In this document: piece by piece, positions 17,954 to 26,206 of the stretch
Position numbering within the stretch: the first letter of the stretch is position 1
Layout of the letters: the number at the start of each line of letters is the position of its first letter
Assembly: GCA_046347475.1 (NCBI GenBank)
Contig: JAXMGD010000001.1
Coordinates: forward strand, 372,001-436,000
Length of the DNA stretch: 64,000 nt
Source: CAMCXE01 sp046347475
Lineage (GTDB): Bacteria > Pseudomonadota > Gammaproteobacteria > Pseudomonadales > Cellvibrionaceae
Reading direction: 5' to 3'
Position numbers and translations under genes: made by a program
The notes under the pieces: generated by a model
The model's input: the letters and a program-made list of their open reading frames with translations, nothing else
The model's database searches: none
Told to the model about the DNA's origin: nothing

Positions 17954-18790
17954 ATGAAAATGGTTCAAGCAAAGAAAGTTGGTCGTCCACGTAAGGCTGA
18001 TTCTGCAGCCCCAGCGGTGAAAAAAGCCGGTCGCCCCAGCAAAAAAGCTGTGGTTGCTGCTTCTGCTCCTAAAAAAGCCGGCCGTCCTGCTAAGGCTGTA
18101 TCTGCTGCCTCTCAAGGTGCTTTAGATAAAGCAACTGCCGCTCTGGCCGCTGCAAAAGCAAAATTGGCAGATGCCAAACAAACTGCTGAAGCGGCTGCTG
18201 CCAAAGCTAAAACCACTAAAACTCCTGCTGCCAAGCGTTCATCTGTTAAAGCAAAAGCGGCTGTTAAAGCTGTTTCTGCCAAAGTAAAAGTTGCTCGTGC
18301 CTCTCTTGCGAAAGCTAAATTGGGCGCAGCCTCTGCCAAAAAAGCCGCTAAAGTATCTGCCAAGGCTGTTAAAGCTCCTGCCGTGACCGGCGAGCGCTTG
18401 GAAGTATTAAGCGCGAAGCTTACTGCCAAAGCTGAATCTGATCTGACTAAAGCAGTAGAAGCATTTAAAGCTAAGTGGAGCAAAAAACGCGCTAAGCTTG
18501 ATTCTGCCAAATTAAAAGCTGCCAAAAAGAAATTGAAAGTTAAGGTTGCTAAAGCAGTCGTTAAAAAAGCCAAGCCAGGCCGTAAACCAAAAGCGGTTAA
18601 AGCTGCAAAAGCAGTTAAAGCAGTTAAAGCAGTTAAAGCACCTAAGGCTGCCAAAGTAGCTAAAGCAGCAAAAGCTCCTAAGGCTGCCGCTGGTAAGCGC
18701 GGTAAGGGCCGTCCTAAAAAAGTAGTAGCTGATGCAGCTGTATCTTCTGCTCCAAAGCGTCGTGGTCGCCCACCAAAAGCTAAAGCATAA
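17954..18790 (+). CDS. AlgP/histone H1-like DNA-binding protein with AT-hook motifs
   Basis: 278 residues made almost entirely of Ala, Lys and Val, with AT-hook-like G-R-P cores at both ends: V-G-R-P-R-K, A-G-R-P-S-K and A-G-R-P-A-K in the first 50 residues, and P-G-R-K-P-K, K-G-R-P-K-K and R-G-R-P-P-K near the C-terminus. The middle is a K-A-A-K type histone-H1-like array. Pseudomonas AlgP (AlgR3) has this build and acts as a nucleoid-associated regulator; orthology is likely but cannot be shown from low-complexity sequence. A GAGG lies 3 bases before the first ATG and 9 bases before a second at 17960, so the second may be the true start. The upstream region is strongly A/T-rich. An 8-bp tandem array follows 120 bases after the stop. 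Confidence 0.8.
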   Translation: MKMVQAKKVGRPRKADSAAPAVKKAGRPSKKAVVAASAPKKAGRPAKAVSAASQGALDKATAALAAAKAKLADAKQTAEAAAAKAKTTKTPAAKRSSVKAKAAVKAVSAKVKVARASLAKAKLGAASAKKAAKVSAKAVKAPAVTGERLEVLSAKLTAKAESDLTKAVEAFKAKWSKKRAKLDSAKLKAAKKKLKVKVAKAVVKKAKPGRKPKAVKAAKAVKAVKAVKAPKAAKVAKAAKAPKAAAGKRGKGRPKKVVADAAVSSAPKRRGRPPKAKA

Positions 18791-18912
18791 GTTTTAGTTT
18801 TAAATTGCCTCCGTCTGCTGCGCTCGCAGCAGGTGGAGCGCTCATAGCTTGCTTGCAAGCCTGATTCCCTGCTCCTGTATTCTTGCATGAGCGGGGTGTT
18901 TGTTTTTATCCT

Positions 18913-19061
18913 CTCTGCAACTCTGCAACTCTGCAACTCTGCAACTCTGCAACTCTGCAACTCTGCAACTCTGCAACTCTGCAACTCTGCAACTCTGCAA
19001 CTCTGCAACTCTGCAACTCTGCAACTCTGCAACTCTGCAACTCTGCAACTCTGCAACTCTG
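18913..19061. repeat. Perfect 8-bp tandem repeat, 18 units
   Basis: Eighteen uninterrupted copies of CTCTGCAA (18913-19056) plus a partial CTCTG. No base differs between units. The period is not a multiple of three, and the array is free of stop codons in several frames on both strands, which produces spurious frames (L-Q-L-C-N-S-A-T or A-E-L-Q-S-C-R-V). Perfect identity argues for recent expansion, so the copy number probably varies among strains. Confidence 0.95.
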
Positions 19062-19442
19062 TTGTTAAGAGAAAGCACGGGGGCATCTTTTATTGGTAAC
19101 AAACATTGCTTGATCTGCTATACAGACATGGTTTTAATTTCTGTGGAATTTTCTCGCCATTTGGTCATCTTTCATGAAGTGAGTGGGTGGTTATGAGCGC
19201 GAGACTAATGACCGGGCTGGCAGGGTGATTTTTGTAGGACCTCTGCATTAACAACCCGATGAGATTATGAGGTGTATGGGGCGTAGAATTTCATAAGAAA
19301 TGAAATATCAGGTGCAGCGTTAAGGATTAATTGCCGAGTGTTCTGCGCGCCCAAGAGCCTTTAGGGATTGCCTGGCTCCAGCTTCAAATAGGCCTGTGCG
19401 AGCACCTTAAGGGGGGGGCGATCAATTCTCGATCTGACTTAA

Positions 19443-19570
19443 GGAGCCTTTGATTAATTCCTGGTTTTGACTTGTTCAAAACCAGCGGGTACAGACGCCC
19501 TTGCGTGCGTCACAGGGAGTTGCTCGGGCGCTTTTGGGAAAAGCAAAATTTGGAATTAATCAGGGCATCC
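19443..19570. repeat. MITE-like element, family 2, copy 1 (128 bp)
   Basis: Ends GGAGCCTTTGATTAATTCC and, inverted, GGATGCCCTGATTAATTCC. It is flanked by TTAA on both sides (19439-19442, 19571-19574). In the opposite orientation it aligns over its full length with copy 2 at 20168-20298. Confidence 0.75.
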
Positions 19571-19771
19571 TTAATTGAATTTTGCAAAAATGTTCATTTA
19601 TTCCTAGCTGTACTCAAAGCTGGTGCCTAGGCAGTAAGTGTAAAGCCCGCTTGTTTTGCAAAGTTGCACTACCCAGTGCATCGCCTGCAATATTTTTCAG
19701 GGAGTCCTTAGTTGTTAGAGAGCCGTTTATGCAGTTTTTAGCGGCTTGTGAATAGCAATTTCGTGCTCTAG

Positions 19772-19899
19772 TAGCTCGTTGAAATACTGCTTGCCTATGT
19801 GTCGCCGTGTAAAGTTTGACAAAAAATCATCATTTGCTGCGCGCAACTTCCGCCTTTTTCTTTGTTGGAGCATCGCCGCCAAGGTATTTCAACAAGCTG
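19772..19899. repeat. MITE-like element, family 3, copy 3 (128 bp)
   Basis: Left end TAGCTCGTTGAAATACTGC preceded by CTAG; right end CCAAGGTATTTCAACAAGCTG. The ends match those of the copies at 8323-8461 and 52315-52454; the centre is shorter and more diverged. The right flank CTTT is not a clean duplication. Confidence 0.65.
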
Positions 19900-20028
19900 C
19901 TTTCGAAGTTTTTGGATGCGCATTTATTTGTTTTGCGATTGGTTGCTGTTTGGTTTTTAATACCTATGAAAATCACTTAATTCAATTGGCGGAAGTAGTC
20001 ACAAGCTTTGAATGGTAAGGCTCAAATA

Positions 20029-20063
20029 TTATTAACCCGGCGGTTACGAGAGCGGGGTTAACA
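20029..20063. repeat. REP-like palindrome, third copy (diverged)
   Basis: TTATTAACCCGGCGG at the left and CGGGGTTAACAAG at the right form imperfect arms. It resembles the elements at 12273-12308 and 15884-15919. Confidence 0.4.
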
Positions 20064-20167
20064 AGTGCGACAAGGATGCCTCATCGCCTGGCGAAGCCGT
20101 CGCGAGCCTCGCTAAAATAAATAGATACGCGCATCTGCGTCGGGTTAATAAGAGCATTTTAATTAAA

Positions 20168-20298
20168 GGATGCTCTGATTAATTCCAAATTTTGCCTTTT
20201 TTCAAAAGCGCCCGAGTACTGCCCTGTAGCTCCGTCGCGGGCTCCATGCCCGCGACGGTTTTGAAAAAAGTCAAAACCTGGAATTAATCAGAGGCTCC
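20168..20298. repeat. MITE-like element, family 2, copy 2 (131 bp)
   Basis: Left end GGATGCTCTGATTAATTCC, right end (inverted) GGAGCCTCTGATTAATTCC. The centre holds an 11-bp perfect GC-rich stem CCGTCGCGGGC / GCCCGCGACGG around TCCAT (20232-20258). No clean flanking duplication is visible at this copy. Confidence 0.75.
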
Positions 20299-20481
20299 CA
20301 AAGTGAAAACACGGGATCTGAAGGCTATTGAACTCTTACGTAGCGATGCCCTATGTGTATCTCGGCGGCTGGGTATGAATGTGCCGACACAGCGCGCAAT
20401 TTGGGATCCATCTCCGAGTCTATTTTAAGCCGCAGCGATATACTCGATTTCTGATGTGTGGAGTCAGACGGAGTGCGTATT

Positions 20482-21165
20482 ATGGCAACTAAACAACTTC
20501 TTTTTGTCGTATTTTGGTCGTTTCTATTAAGCGCCTGCGGCGGTGATGGCGGTGATGGCGGTGATGGCGGTGATGGCGGTGATGGCGGTGGAGGGGGCGG
20601 CGGCAGTGCTAGCGTAACCCCGCCGGTTCAAGTCGATCCTAAAACCCGGGTGGAATATGAAACCATCGAAACCCTTTGGGTTGGCCCCCTTCAGTATTGG
20701 GATCCAAATGATCTGCCTGCGCCGAGTATGAGTTTAATTGTTTCATCTGCAGCTACCCCTGATTTTTCACAGGAGTCTTTGCAGGTGATTCCCAGTGTGA
20801 GCGGGTTTGCCTATCAGCCCGGTTATATTTACCGCATTCGCGTCAAGAAAACGAAAGTGATTCCTTTGACCGATTTACCGATTTACACCTACAGCTGGTT
20901 GGCAACGGAGCAGAAGCAGCTGGCAACTGGGCAAGTGTTTGATTATGAGTTTCCCAAAACAACGCTTTATGTCCGCTCCGGTACCAGTATTAGGCCGGTT
21001 AATGTGCCTTTGGAATTCACCTGTGCCTCTTCCGTCTGTGATGCCATAGATGCGCAGATGGCGCGGCCTGAGGTAACCAGTTTGGTGTTGACCGCCAGGG
21101 TACAGGCGCCAGGGCAACCCATTTATTTTACAGCGATTAAAAGGGTAGTCGGGCCAGGGCAATAA
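20482..21165 (+). CDS. Lipoprotein with DUF4377-like domain and Gly-Asp repeat
   Basis: 227 residues from the ATG at 20482, which starts directly with a lipoprotein signal (F-W-S-F-L-L-S-A-C, Cys at about 19); an earlier in-frame ATG adds only a polar leader. Directly behind the lipid-modified Cys comes G-G-D repeated five times from a 9-bp DNA repeat (about 20535-20590), then a poly-Gly run. Later F-A-Y-Q-P-G-Y-I-Y-R-I-R-V-K-K-T resembles the DUF4377 domain of small envelope proteins. Two Cys (C-A-S-S-V-C) may form a disulfide. Function unknown. The gene stands alone. Confidence 0.7.
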   Translation: MATKQLLFVVFWSFLLSACGGDGGDGGDGGDGGDGGGGGGGSASVTPPVQVDPKTRVEYETIETLWVGPLQYWDPNDLPAPSMSLIVSSAATPDFSQESLQVIPSVSGFAYQPGYIYRIRVKKTKVIPLTDLPIYTYSWLATEQKQLATGQVFDYEFPKTTLYVRSGTSIRPVNVPLEFTCASSVCDAIDAQMARPEVTSLVLTARVQAPGQPIYFTAIKRVVGPGQ

Positions 21166-21415
21166 TCCGCTCAAGGCGTGCGCGAGTTTGGGCAAATCGG
21201 AGCGTATTGCGAGCGCCCCCGAAATAAGTTGATGGTTTATGGCTATAAGCGGCGGCAGAATAAATCATCCTGCTATGATTTTTATCTGGCCCCGCAAAAA
21301 CCGGGCAAAACAATGCTCTCCTTGTTATTACATTGCCGGCGGTAGTTTGCGGCACAAGCGCTTTTTTATCCCGGCACGAAAACCCGCCGATATAAAACGC
21401 TAATAATTGTGGGCA

Positions 21416-23065
21416 TTAACTGGTTTTAAATTTTCGCAGTGCTTTGTCCAATTCGGCGGCGACCCGTTCTAATTGGTCGGATGCTTCGGCCACATTTGAC
21501 GCCAGTTGAGCACCATCCTCGGCATATTGGGAAATATTAATCGAATTTTGGCTGATGTGTTCTGCCACCATGGATTGCTGGTTGGCTGACGACGCTATTT
21601 GGTCATTCACCGCACTAATACGCTTAACCGACACGTCAATTTGGTTGAGTGCCGCTCCCGTTTCCCCCGCTTGTGTGACCGATTGCTCTGCGATGCTTTG
21701 GCTTTGTGTCATGGCTTCTACAGCTTGATGGGCACTTTGCTGTAATTTGCTAATCATGACTTGAATTTCTTGGGTGGACTCTGCGGTGCGAAATGCCAGT
21801 TCCCGTACCGAGTCGGCCACTACCGCAAAACCCCGGCCTTGTTCTCCGGCCCGGGCCGCTTCAATGGCCGCGTTTAATGCCAGCAAATTAATTTGGTCGG
21901 CAATGCCGCGAATGACATTCACCACACCAATAATATTCGCGCTGTCACTATTGAGTTGGGTGATGACGTCTGAAGAGTTTTTCACTTTTTCAGCCAATTG
22001 ATTAATCCCTGTAACCGTGCGCGCCACTACATTTAAGCCGTTATCGCTCTCGGTTAACGCCAGGGAAGTTTTATTGGCGGCTTCTAGTGCAAGTTGCGCG
22101 ACGTTTTGCACGGATTGGGACAGAGTAGTAATTGAACCCATGACCTGTGCAATTTCTGTGGTTTCGCGATTAACCAAGGATGAATTTTGTTGCGCTAATT
22201 CTTTGAGGGTCTTGGATTGTTGGTGAAATACGGAACCTAAGCGTATGACCCGCGCAATAAGGTCGCGCAAACTGCCGATAAATTCATTAATGGTGGCGCC
22301 AAGATTGCCAAGCTCATCTTGAAAGCCGACGGGAATTCTCTGCGATAAGTCGCCGTCATCATTAATCAGCCGGGCGATAAATTGCCGCATATTTAATATG
22401 GGGGCGACAATAAATTTCGGAATGAATAGCGCCATCGCCATCGCGATGAGCGTGCACACAGCTAATAAGAACCCAACCAAAAAACGAGTGTGCACTACGG
22501 CTTGTTCCGAGGCGAGCATCAAGGCGTCTGAGCGCTTGTTGATCATGTCTTTGAGTGCGTAGATGTGCTGGCGCATCTCATTAAAAGCTTGGTTGCCGTC
22601 TTTAAAACTAATTTCTATGGCGGTGGTGCGGCCTTCGCGGGTGTTGGTGGTGCGGGCGGTGACGACATTTTTAGTTAACTGCTCCCAGCGTTCCGCGGCA
22701 ACTCCATAGGCATTATATTCGGCAGTCAGCTCGGCATCTGGCACGGCGGTGCGGAAGGCGCGCAGTTTTTCTCGCGCCGCCGCTAGGCTTTTTTCATGGG
22801 CCTCGGCGGCTTGGATAAATTCCGCCGACTCGGGGTTTAGAAATAATAAGCTGCGCTCTTGCGCCAGTACTTTGTGTACTTCTGAGTCGGCTTCCAGTAG
22901 GTCATTGGCGGCGGTTAAATTAACGCGCCCCAGCAGCTTTATATGCTGGTCGATGGAGGCGAGTTGTACGAGCGTTATAGCGCCTAATGCGGCGCTGAGG
23001 CCGGTAATAACAATAATGGGTAGAAGCAATTTATTTTTAAGGGTAAGTCCATATAGCCACTGCAT
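21416..23065 (-). CDS. Methyl-accepting chemotaxis protein (four-helix-bundle sensor type)
   Basis: 549 residues from the ATG at 23065 (M-Q-W-L-Y-G). TM1 at about 13-35, a helical periplasmic domain to about 190, TM2 at about 192-215, HAMP, then the cytoplasmic signalling helices. The conserved hairpin reads A-A-R-A-G-E-Q-G-R-G-F-A-V-V-A-D-S-V-R. No C-terminal CheR/CheB pentapeptide is present. The upstream gene (secreted Cache-like protein) ends only 10 bases before, so the two form one operon, suggesting that the soluble protein feeds the receptor. Frames reaching further upstream would run into that neighbour and are not preferred. Confidence 0.92.
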   Translation of the reverse strand: MQWLYGLTLKNKLLLPIIVITGLSAALGAITLVQLASIDQHIKLLGRVNLTAANDLLEADSEVHKVLAQERSLLFLNPESAEFIQAAEAHEKSLAAAREKLRAFRTAVPDAELTAEYNAYGVAAERWEQLTKNVVTARTTNTREGRTTAIEISFKDGNQAFNEMRQHIYALKDMINKRSDALMLASEQAVVHTRFLVGFLLAVCTLIAMAMALFIPKFIVAPILNMRQFIARLINDDGDLSQRIPVGFQDELGNLGATINEFIGSLRDLIARVIRLGSVFHQQSKTLKELAQQNSSLVNRETTEIAQVMGSITTLSQSVQNVAQLALEAANKTSLALTESDNGLNVVARTVTGINQLAEKVKNSSDVITQLNSDSANIIGVVNVIRGIADQINLLALNAAIEAARAGEQGRGFAVVADSVRELAFRTAESTQEIQVMISKLQQSAHQAVEAMTQSQSIAEQSVTQAGETGAALNQIDVSVKRISAVNDQIASSANQQSMVAEHISQNSINISQYAEDGAQLASNVAEASDQLERVAAELDKALRKFKTS

Positions 23066-23075
23066 AAGGTGTGCT

Positions 23076-23669
23076 CTATTTGGCTTTTTCAAGTTCGTCA
23101 AGGTTGATGCCCACACAGAGCGCGCCAATCACCGTGCCGCCATCCACCACGGGCACGGATATTTGCACTAGATAGGCTTTGGCGCTGTCATCAAATTTGC
23201 TTTTGCTAATGTCCACTCCGCCTGCACCGCCTTTATAGGCATTGGTGAATTTATCTTCGTCGCCTTGCCAGTAGTCAGAGGTTTTATTGGTCATGGCAAC
23301 ATTCGCACCCTGATTGTCCATGAGGATGCTTTCAAAAAAATAGGGTTTAGTGGCTTCTAATTGGTTTAATTCATTAGCGGCGGCATTTTTCATGAGGGCT
23401 TTCATTTGCTCGTCAAGCCCCGTAGCGGCCATCCATTCTTTATCGCGTTTTTGTATAGCCTCTAGGCTCATTTTTTTTGCGTTTTGTTCTTTTACCGCAG
23501 CGATTAATGCGGGGTTCTCGCCCCATTTTTTTATTGTGGGGATCAACCCGTTGAGCATGTCGCCGCTGTCCGCCTGCGCGCTCAGGCTGAGGCCTAGGCA
23601 GGCACCGGTGACTATCAGCGCGCAGCTTGCGCGCATCCAAAAAGGCGTTTTGATTCTAAAAGATAACAT
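23076..23669 (-). CDS. Secreted periplasmic Cache/PDC-like sensor protein
   Basis: 197 residues from the ATG at 23669, chosen because AGGAA lies six bases upstream. Signal peptide about 1-36, cleavage after A-Q-A. The C-terminal half (Y-W-Q-G-D-E-D-K-F, then K-A-Y-L-V-Q-I-S-V-P-V-V-D, G-T-V-I-G-A-L-C-V-G-I-N-L-D) has the strand pattern of Cache/PDC ligand-binding domains, which are normally part of a chemoreceptor or kinase. Here the domain is free, with no transmembrane anchor, and is followed by the chemoreceptor gene after 10 bases. The ligand is unknown. A role as a separate ligand-binding subunit is inferred from context. Confidence 0.75.
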   Translation of the reverse strand: MLSFRIKTPFWMRASCALIVTGACLGLSLSAQADSGDMLNGLIPTIKKWGENPALIAAVKEQNAKKMSLEAIQKRDKEWMAATGLDEQMKALMKNAAANELNQLEATKPYFFESILMDNQGANVAMTNKTSDYWQGDEDKFTNAYKGGAGGVDISKSKFDDSAKAYLVQISVPVVDGGTVIGALCVGINLDELEKAK

Positions 23670-24156
23670 GCTAATTCCTGGGGGTAAGGGTGATATTAAA
23701 GGGGATACATGAGTAATAGATGCTGGAGCACTGTGCGTCAAGCTGTGAGTATGTTTACTCGCAGCGCCATCGTCTAGGGGAAAAAATACGCACAATAGAT
23801 GCTATGAATTACCCATCACTAAATTTTTTTTTAACCGCGCGTTCCATAGCCTGGGATTTCGATCGAGCGATGGTGCTGCAACTCAACACTTTCGCAGCTT
23901 GCCGGGAGGGGCGGGTAAATCGAGCGGCGCAGATTCCCGCGTGCCTAGTTAGCCCGTTTAGTTAATGTGGCGATAAATGTTGGCGAAAAAAAATGTTTTA
24001 GTTATTTGCTTTTTTACTTGCTGAGCACTCAGCCTCGGAGGGATTCGCTTGCGCTAGTTAAAGACAGGGGGATTTCCGAGCTGAGGTTTAACCCTCAGCT
24101 GAAAAGGGCCATCACTAATTGCTCGATGGGCCCGCAGTAGGGGGATTTCAGTTTCC
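23670..24156. other. Geneless stretch between the chemoreceptor operon and ispA
   Basis: No gene recognised. A perfect 8-bp hairpin AGCTGAGG-TTTAAC-CCTCAGCT lies at 24079-24100, but neither side has a T-tract, so it is not a standard terminator. In many gammaproteobacteria dxs follows ispA; it is absent here. Confidence 0.4.
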
Positions 24157-25044
24157 CTAAAAGCCTCGCGCGATTATGTAGCGGGCAAGGGCCCTTAGGG
24201 GTTCTGCGCGCTCATCGAAGAGGACAATGCTCTGGAGGGCATCATCCACCAAACGGTGGGCGTGTTGGCGAGCGGCACTTAGACCTAACAGGCTTACATA
24301 GGTGGATTTGTTCAGCTGAACATCGGCACCCTGTTGTTTGCCAAGGGTTGCGGTATCGCCTGTGACATCCAAAATATCGTCCTGCACCTGGAAGGCAAGG
24401 CCTATGGCACGGGCGTAGCGGCCCAGTGCATCAAGCCGCTCAGGCTCGTTTTCCCCGGCACTAAGAGCACCCATGATTACCGCTGCTTCTATTAGGGCGC
24501 CGGTCTTGTGGCGGTGCATGAGTTCAAGCGCGGCCAAGTCGATAGCCTGATTGGTAGCGGCCATGTCCAGTGCCTGGCCCGCCACCATACCCAGAGCGCC
24601 AGCGGCTTGGCTGAGGTGTTCGATGAGGGCTAGGCGAGTTGTGGCTGAGGCATCGGCCCGCACGAGCTGGTTAAAGGCGAGGGCCTGCAGTGCATCGCCA
24701 GCGAGAATGGCGGTCGCCTCGCCATAGGCTATATGACAGGTGGGCTGACCACGGCGCAGGCTGTCGTTGTCCATGGCGGGCAGGTCGTCGTGGATCAGGC
24801 TGTAGGCGTGGATGGCTTCCAAGGCTACAGCGGCTGCCCGGGTAGCGGCCGTAGCACCGCCGCAGGCCTGCGCCGCGGCCAGCGTCAAAATAGGCCGCAC
24901 GCGTTTACCGCCTAACAATAGGCTGTAGCCCATGGCATCTATGAGGTGCTGGCTACCGGGCACTGCGCTGGGTAATGCATCGGCCAGCCACTGATTGACC
25001 TCCTGGGCGCGGGCCTCTAAATAGGCGCTTAGGTCAAAGGCCAT
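24157..25044 (-). CDS. ispA: Farnesyl/geranyl diphosphate synthase
   Basis: 295 residues. Condenses DMAPP and IPP into the C10/C15 prenyl diphosphate for quinone and undecaprenyl synthesis. The first aspartate-rich motif is H-D-D-L-P-A-M-D-N-D (about 83-92) and the second D-D-I-L-D-V-T-G-D (about 222-230); G-G-K-R-V-R-P is near residue 47. The start codon overlaps the xseB stop by one base (TAATG), so translation is coupled. The usual partner dxs does not follow. Confidence 0.96.
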   Translation of the reverse strand: MAFDLSAYLEARAQEVNQWLADALPSAVPGSQHLIDAMGYSLLLGGKRVRPILTLAAAQACGGATAATRAAAVALEAIHAYSLIHDDLPAMDNDSLRRGQPTCHIAYGEATAILAGDALQALAFNQLVRADASATTRLALIEHLSQAAGALGMVAGQALDMAATNQAIDLAALELMHRHKTGALIEAAVIMGALSAGENEPERLDALGRYARAIGLAFQVQDDILDVTGDTATLGKQQGADVQLNKSTYVSLLGLSAARQHAHRLVDDALQSIVLFDERAEPLRALARYIIARGF

Positions 25045-25274
25045 TAGGTGGTTTCCTCGGGATCAAAAGGCGCCGTATCGCCCTTGGCAAGCAGAATTTC
25101 AACCCGCTGCTCAGCCTCTTGCAGGGCTTGTTGGCATTCGCGGGAGAGTTTGATGCCGTCTTCAAAGGCTTTTAAGGATTCATCCAGGCTCATGGAGCCC
25201 TTTTCCATCGCACTAACCAAGCTCTCCAGTGCGCTGAGGGATTTTTCAAAATCGATTTTTTTCTTGGCGGCCAC
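25044..25274 (-). CDS. xseB: Exodeoxyribonuclease VII small subunit
   Basis: 76 residues, normal size. Small subunit of the single-strand nuclease XseAB. The family pattern F-E-K-S-L-S-A-L-E-S-L-V, then S-L-D-E-S-L-K-A-F-E-D-G-I-K-L is intact. The start is GTG with GAGGAA seven bases before it. First gene of an xseB-ispA operon, divergent from pomA across about 170 bases that must hold both promoters. Confidence 0.95.
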   Translation of the reverse strand: MAAKKKIDFEKSLSALESLVSAMEKGSMSLDESLKAFEDGIKLSRECQQALQEAEQRVEILLAKGDTAPFDPEETT

Positions 25275-25447
25275 TTGGGGTTCCTCATCTATAGCGAATG
25301 CGCGCAGCTTCGCGAAAAAGGCGGAACACTAGCTTGCCGCCTCGCCCTGCTGCAAGCCCCAGCGGCATAAAACTATTTCGCAGGTGAAGTCGGGTTTTTA
25401 TGTCTACAGTTACTACACGCTAGATTAACTTCTGGGTGGAGGCGCCC

Positions 25448-26203
25448 GTGGATTTGGCAACCCTCATTGGGCTGGTCGGAGTGACATTTTTATTAGCCTT
25501 CGCGGCTTCATTAAGCGGCGGGTTGGCGATGTTTTTTGATGTGCCCTCCCTAATAATCGTGGTGGGGGGCTCATTTTTTGTGGTGATGGCGAAGTTTGGT
25601 ATGGCGCAGTTTCTCGGCGCAGGCAAAGTAGCTAGCCATGCGTTGCAGATTAAAGCCCTTGAACCGCAGGATTTGATCGTTGAACTGGTGGGCCTGGCCG
25701 ATGTAGCGCGCCGTGGCGGCCTCTTAGCGTTGGAGGATCGGCGTATTTCTAACCCGTTTTTAAAGCGGGGTGTGGAGTTGCTGGTGGACGGGCAAGACCC
25801 CGACCTAGTCAAAGCCCTGCTGGTAAAAGAAAAGCAGGAATCGGCTCAGCGCCATCAGCGAGCCGCCCAGGTGTTCAGCGCGTTTGGTGAAGTGTCGCCC
25901 GCCATGGGCATGATCGGTACCCTGGTGGGGCTGGTGAGTATGCTGGGCAATATGTCCGACCCCAAAGCCATTGGCCCCTCCATGGCCGTGGCGCTGCTCA
26001 CAACTTTATACGGCGCCGTGTTAGCCAACTGTGTGTTCATTCCCCTGGCCGATAAACTGCGCCTGCGGGCTCAGGAAGAATCCTCCTGCAAAAGCCTCAT
26101 GCTCGATGGCGTGCTGGCCATACAGCAGGGGCTCAATCCGCGTTTAGTGGAATCCATGCTGCGAGCATATCTGCCCGAAGGCCAACGCAAAGGGAGAAAG
26201 TAG
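25448..26203 (+). CDS. pomA: Flagellar motor stator protein PomA (MotA family)
   Basis: 251 residues. Inner-membrane stator subunit of the sodium-driven flagellar motor. Four membrane segments are visible, and the C-terminal pair carries the family motif G-M-I-G-T-L-V-G-L-V and a further L-Y-G-A-V-L-A-N. The GTG at 25448 is preferred to one 12 bases earlier because the family begins M-D-L-A-T-L-I-G and GGAGG lies five bases before it. Three bases separate it from pomB. Na+ specificity is inferred from similarity to PomA rather than MotA. Confidence 0.93.
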   Translation: MDLATLIGLVGVTFLLAFAASLSGGLAMFFDVPSLIIVVGGSFFVVMAKFGMAQFLGAGKVASHALQIKALEPQDLIVELVGLADVARRGGLLALEDRRISNPFLKRGVELLVDGQDPDLVKALLVKEKQESAQRHQRAAQVFSAFGEVSPAMGMIGTLVGLVSMLGNMSDPKAIGPSMAVALLTTLYGAVLANCVFIPLADKLRLRAQEESSCKSLMLDGVLAIQQGLNPRLVESMLRAYLPEGQRKGRK

Positions 26204-26206
26204 GCC

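Larger units (their letters stand above)
19062..20481. other. Geneless stretch with clustered small inverted-repeat elements
   Basis: Between the tandem array and the DUF4377-like gene there is no gene with a supported start. It contains a family-1 scrap (19282-19309, GTAGAATTTCAT then GAAATGAAAT), family-2 copy 1 (19443-19570), family-3 copy 3 (19772-19899), a REP-like palindrome (20029-20063) with a further CGGGTTAATAA arm at about 20141-20151, and family-2 copy 2 (20168-20298). An ORF at 19779-20018 overlaps the family-3 element and is not supported. Confidence 0.5.

Noticed and set aside
18112..19086. Long minus-strand frame with repeated A-E-L-Q-S-C-R-V
   Set aside because: It is the antisense of the AlgP-like gene plus the 8-bp tandem array; the array has no stop in this frame, which produces the length.
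23750..23790. Stretch GCCATCGTCTAGGGG that resembles the start of a tRNA
   Set aside because: No T-arm (GTTCRANNC) at the right distance and no cloverleaf.
24079..24100. Hairpin AGCTGAGG/CCTCAGCT as terminator of ispA
   Set aside because: No T-tract on either strand next to the stem.
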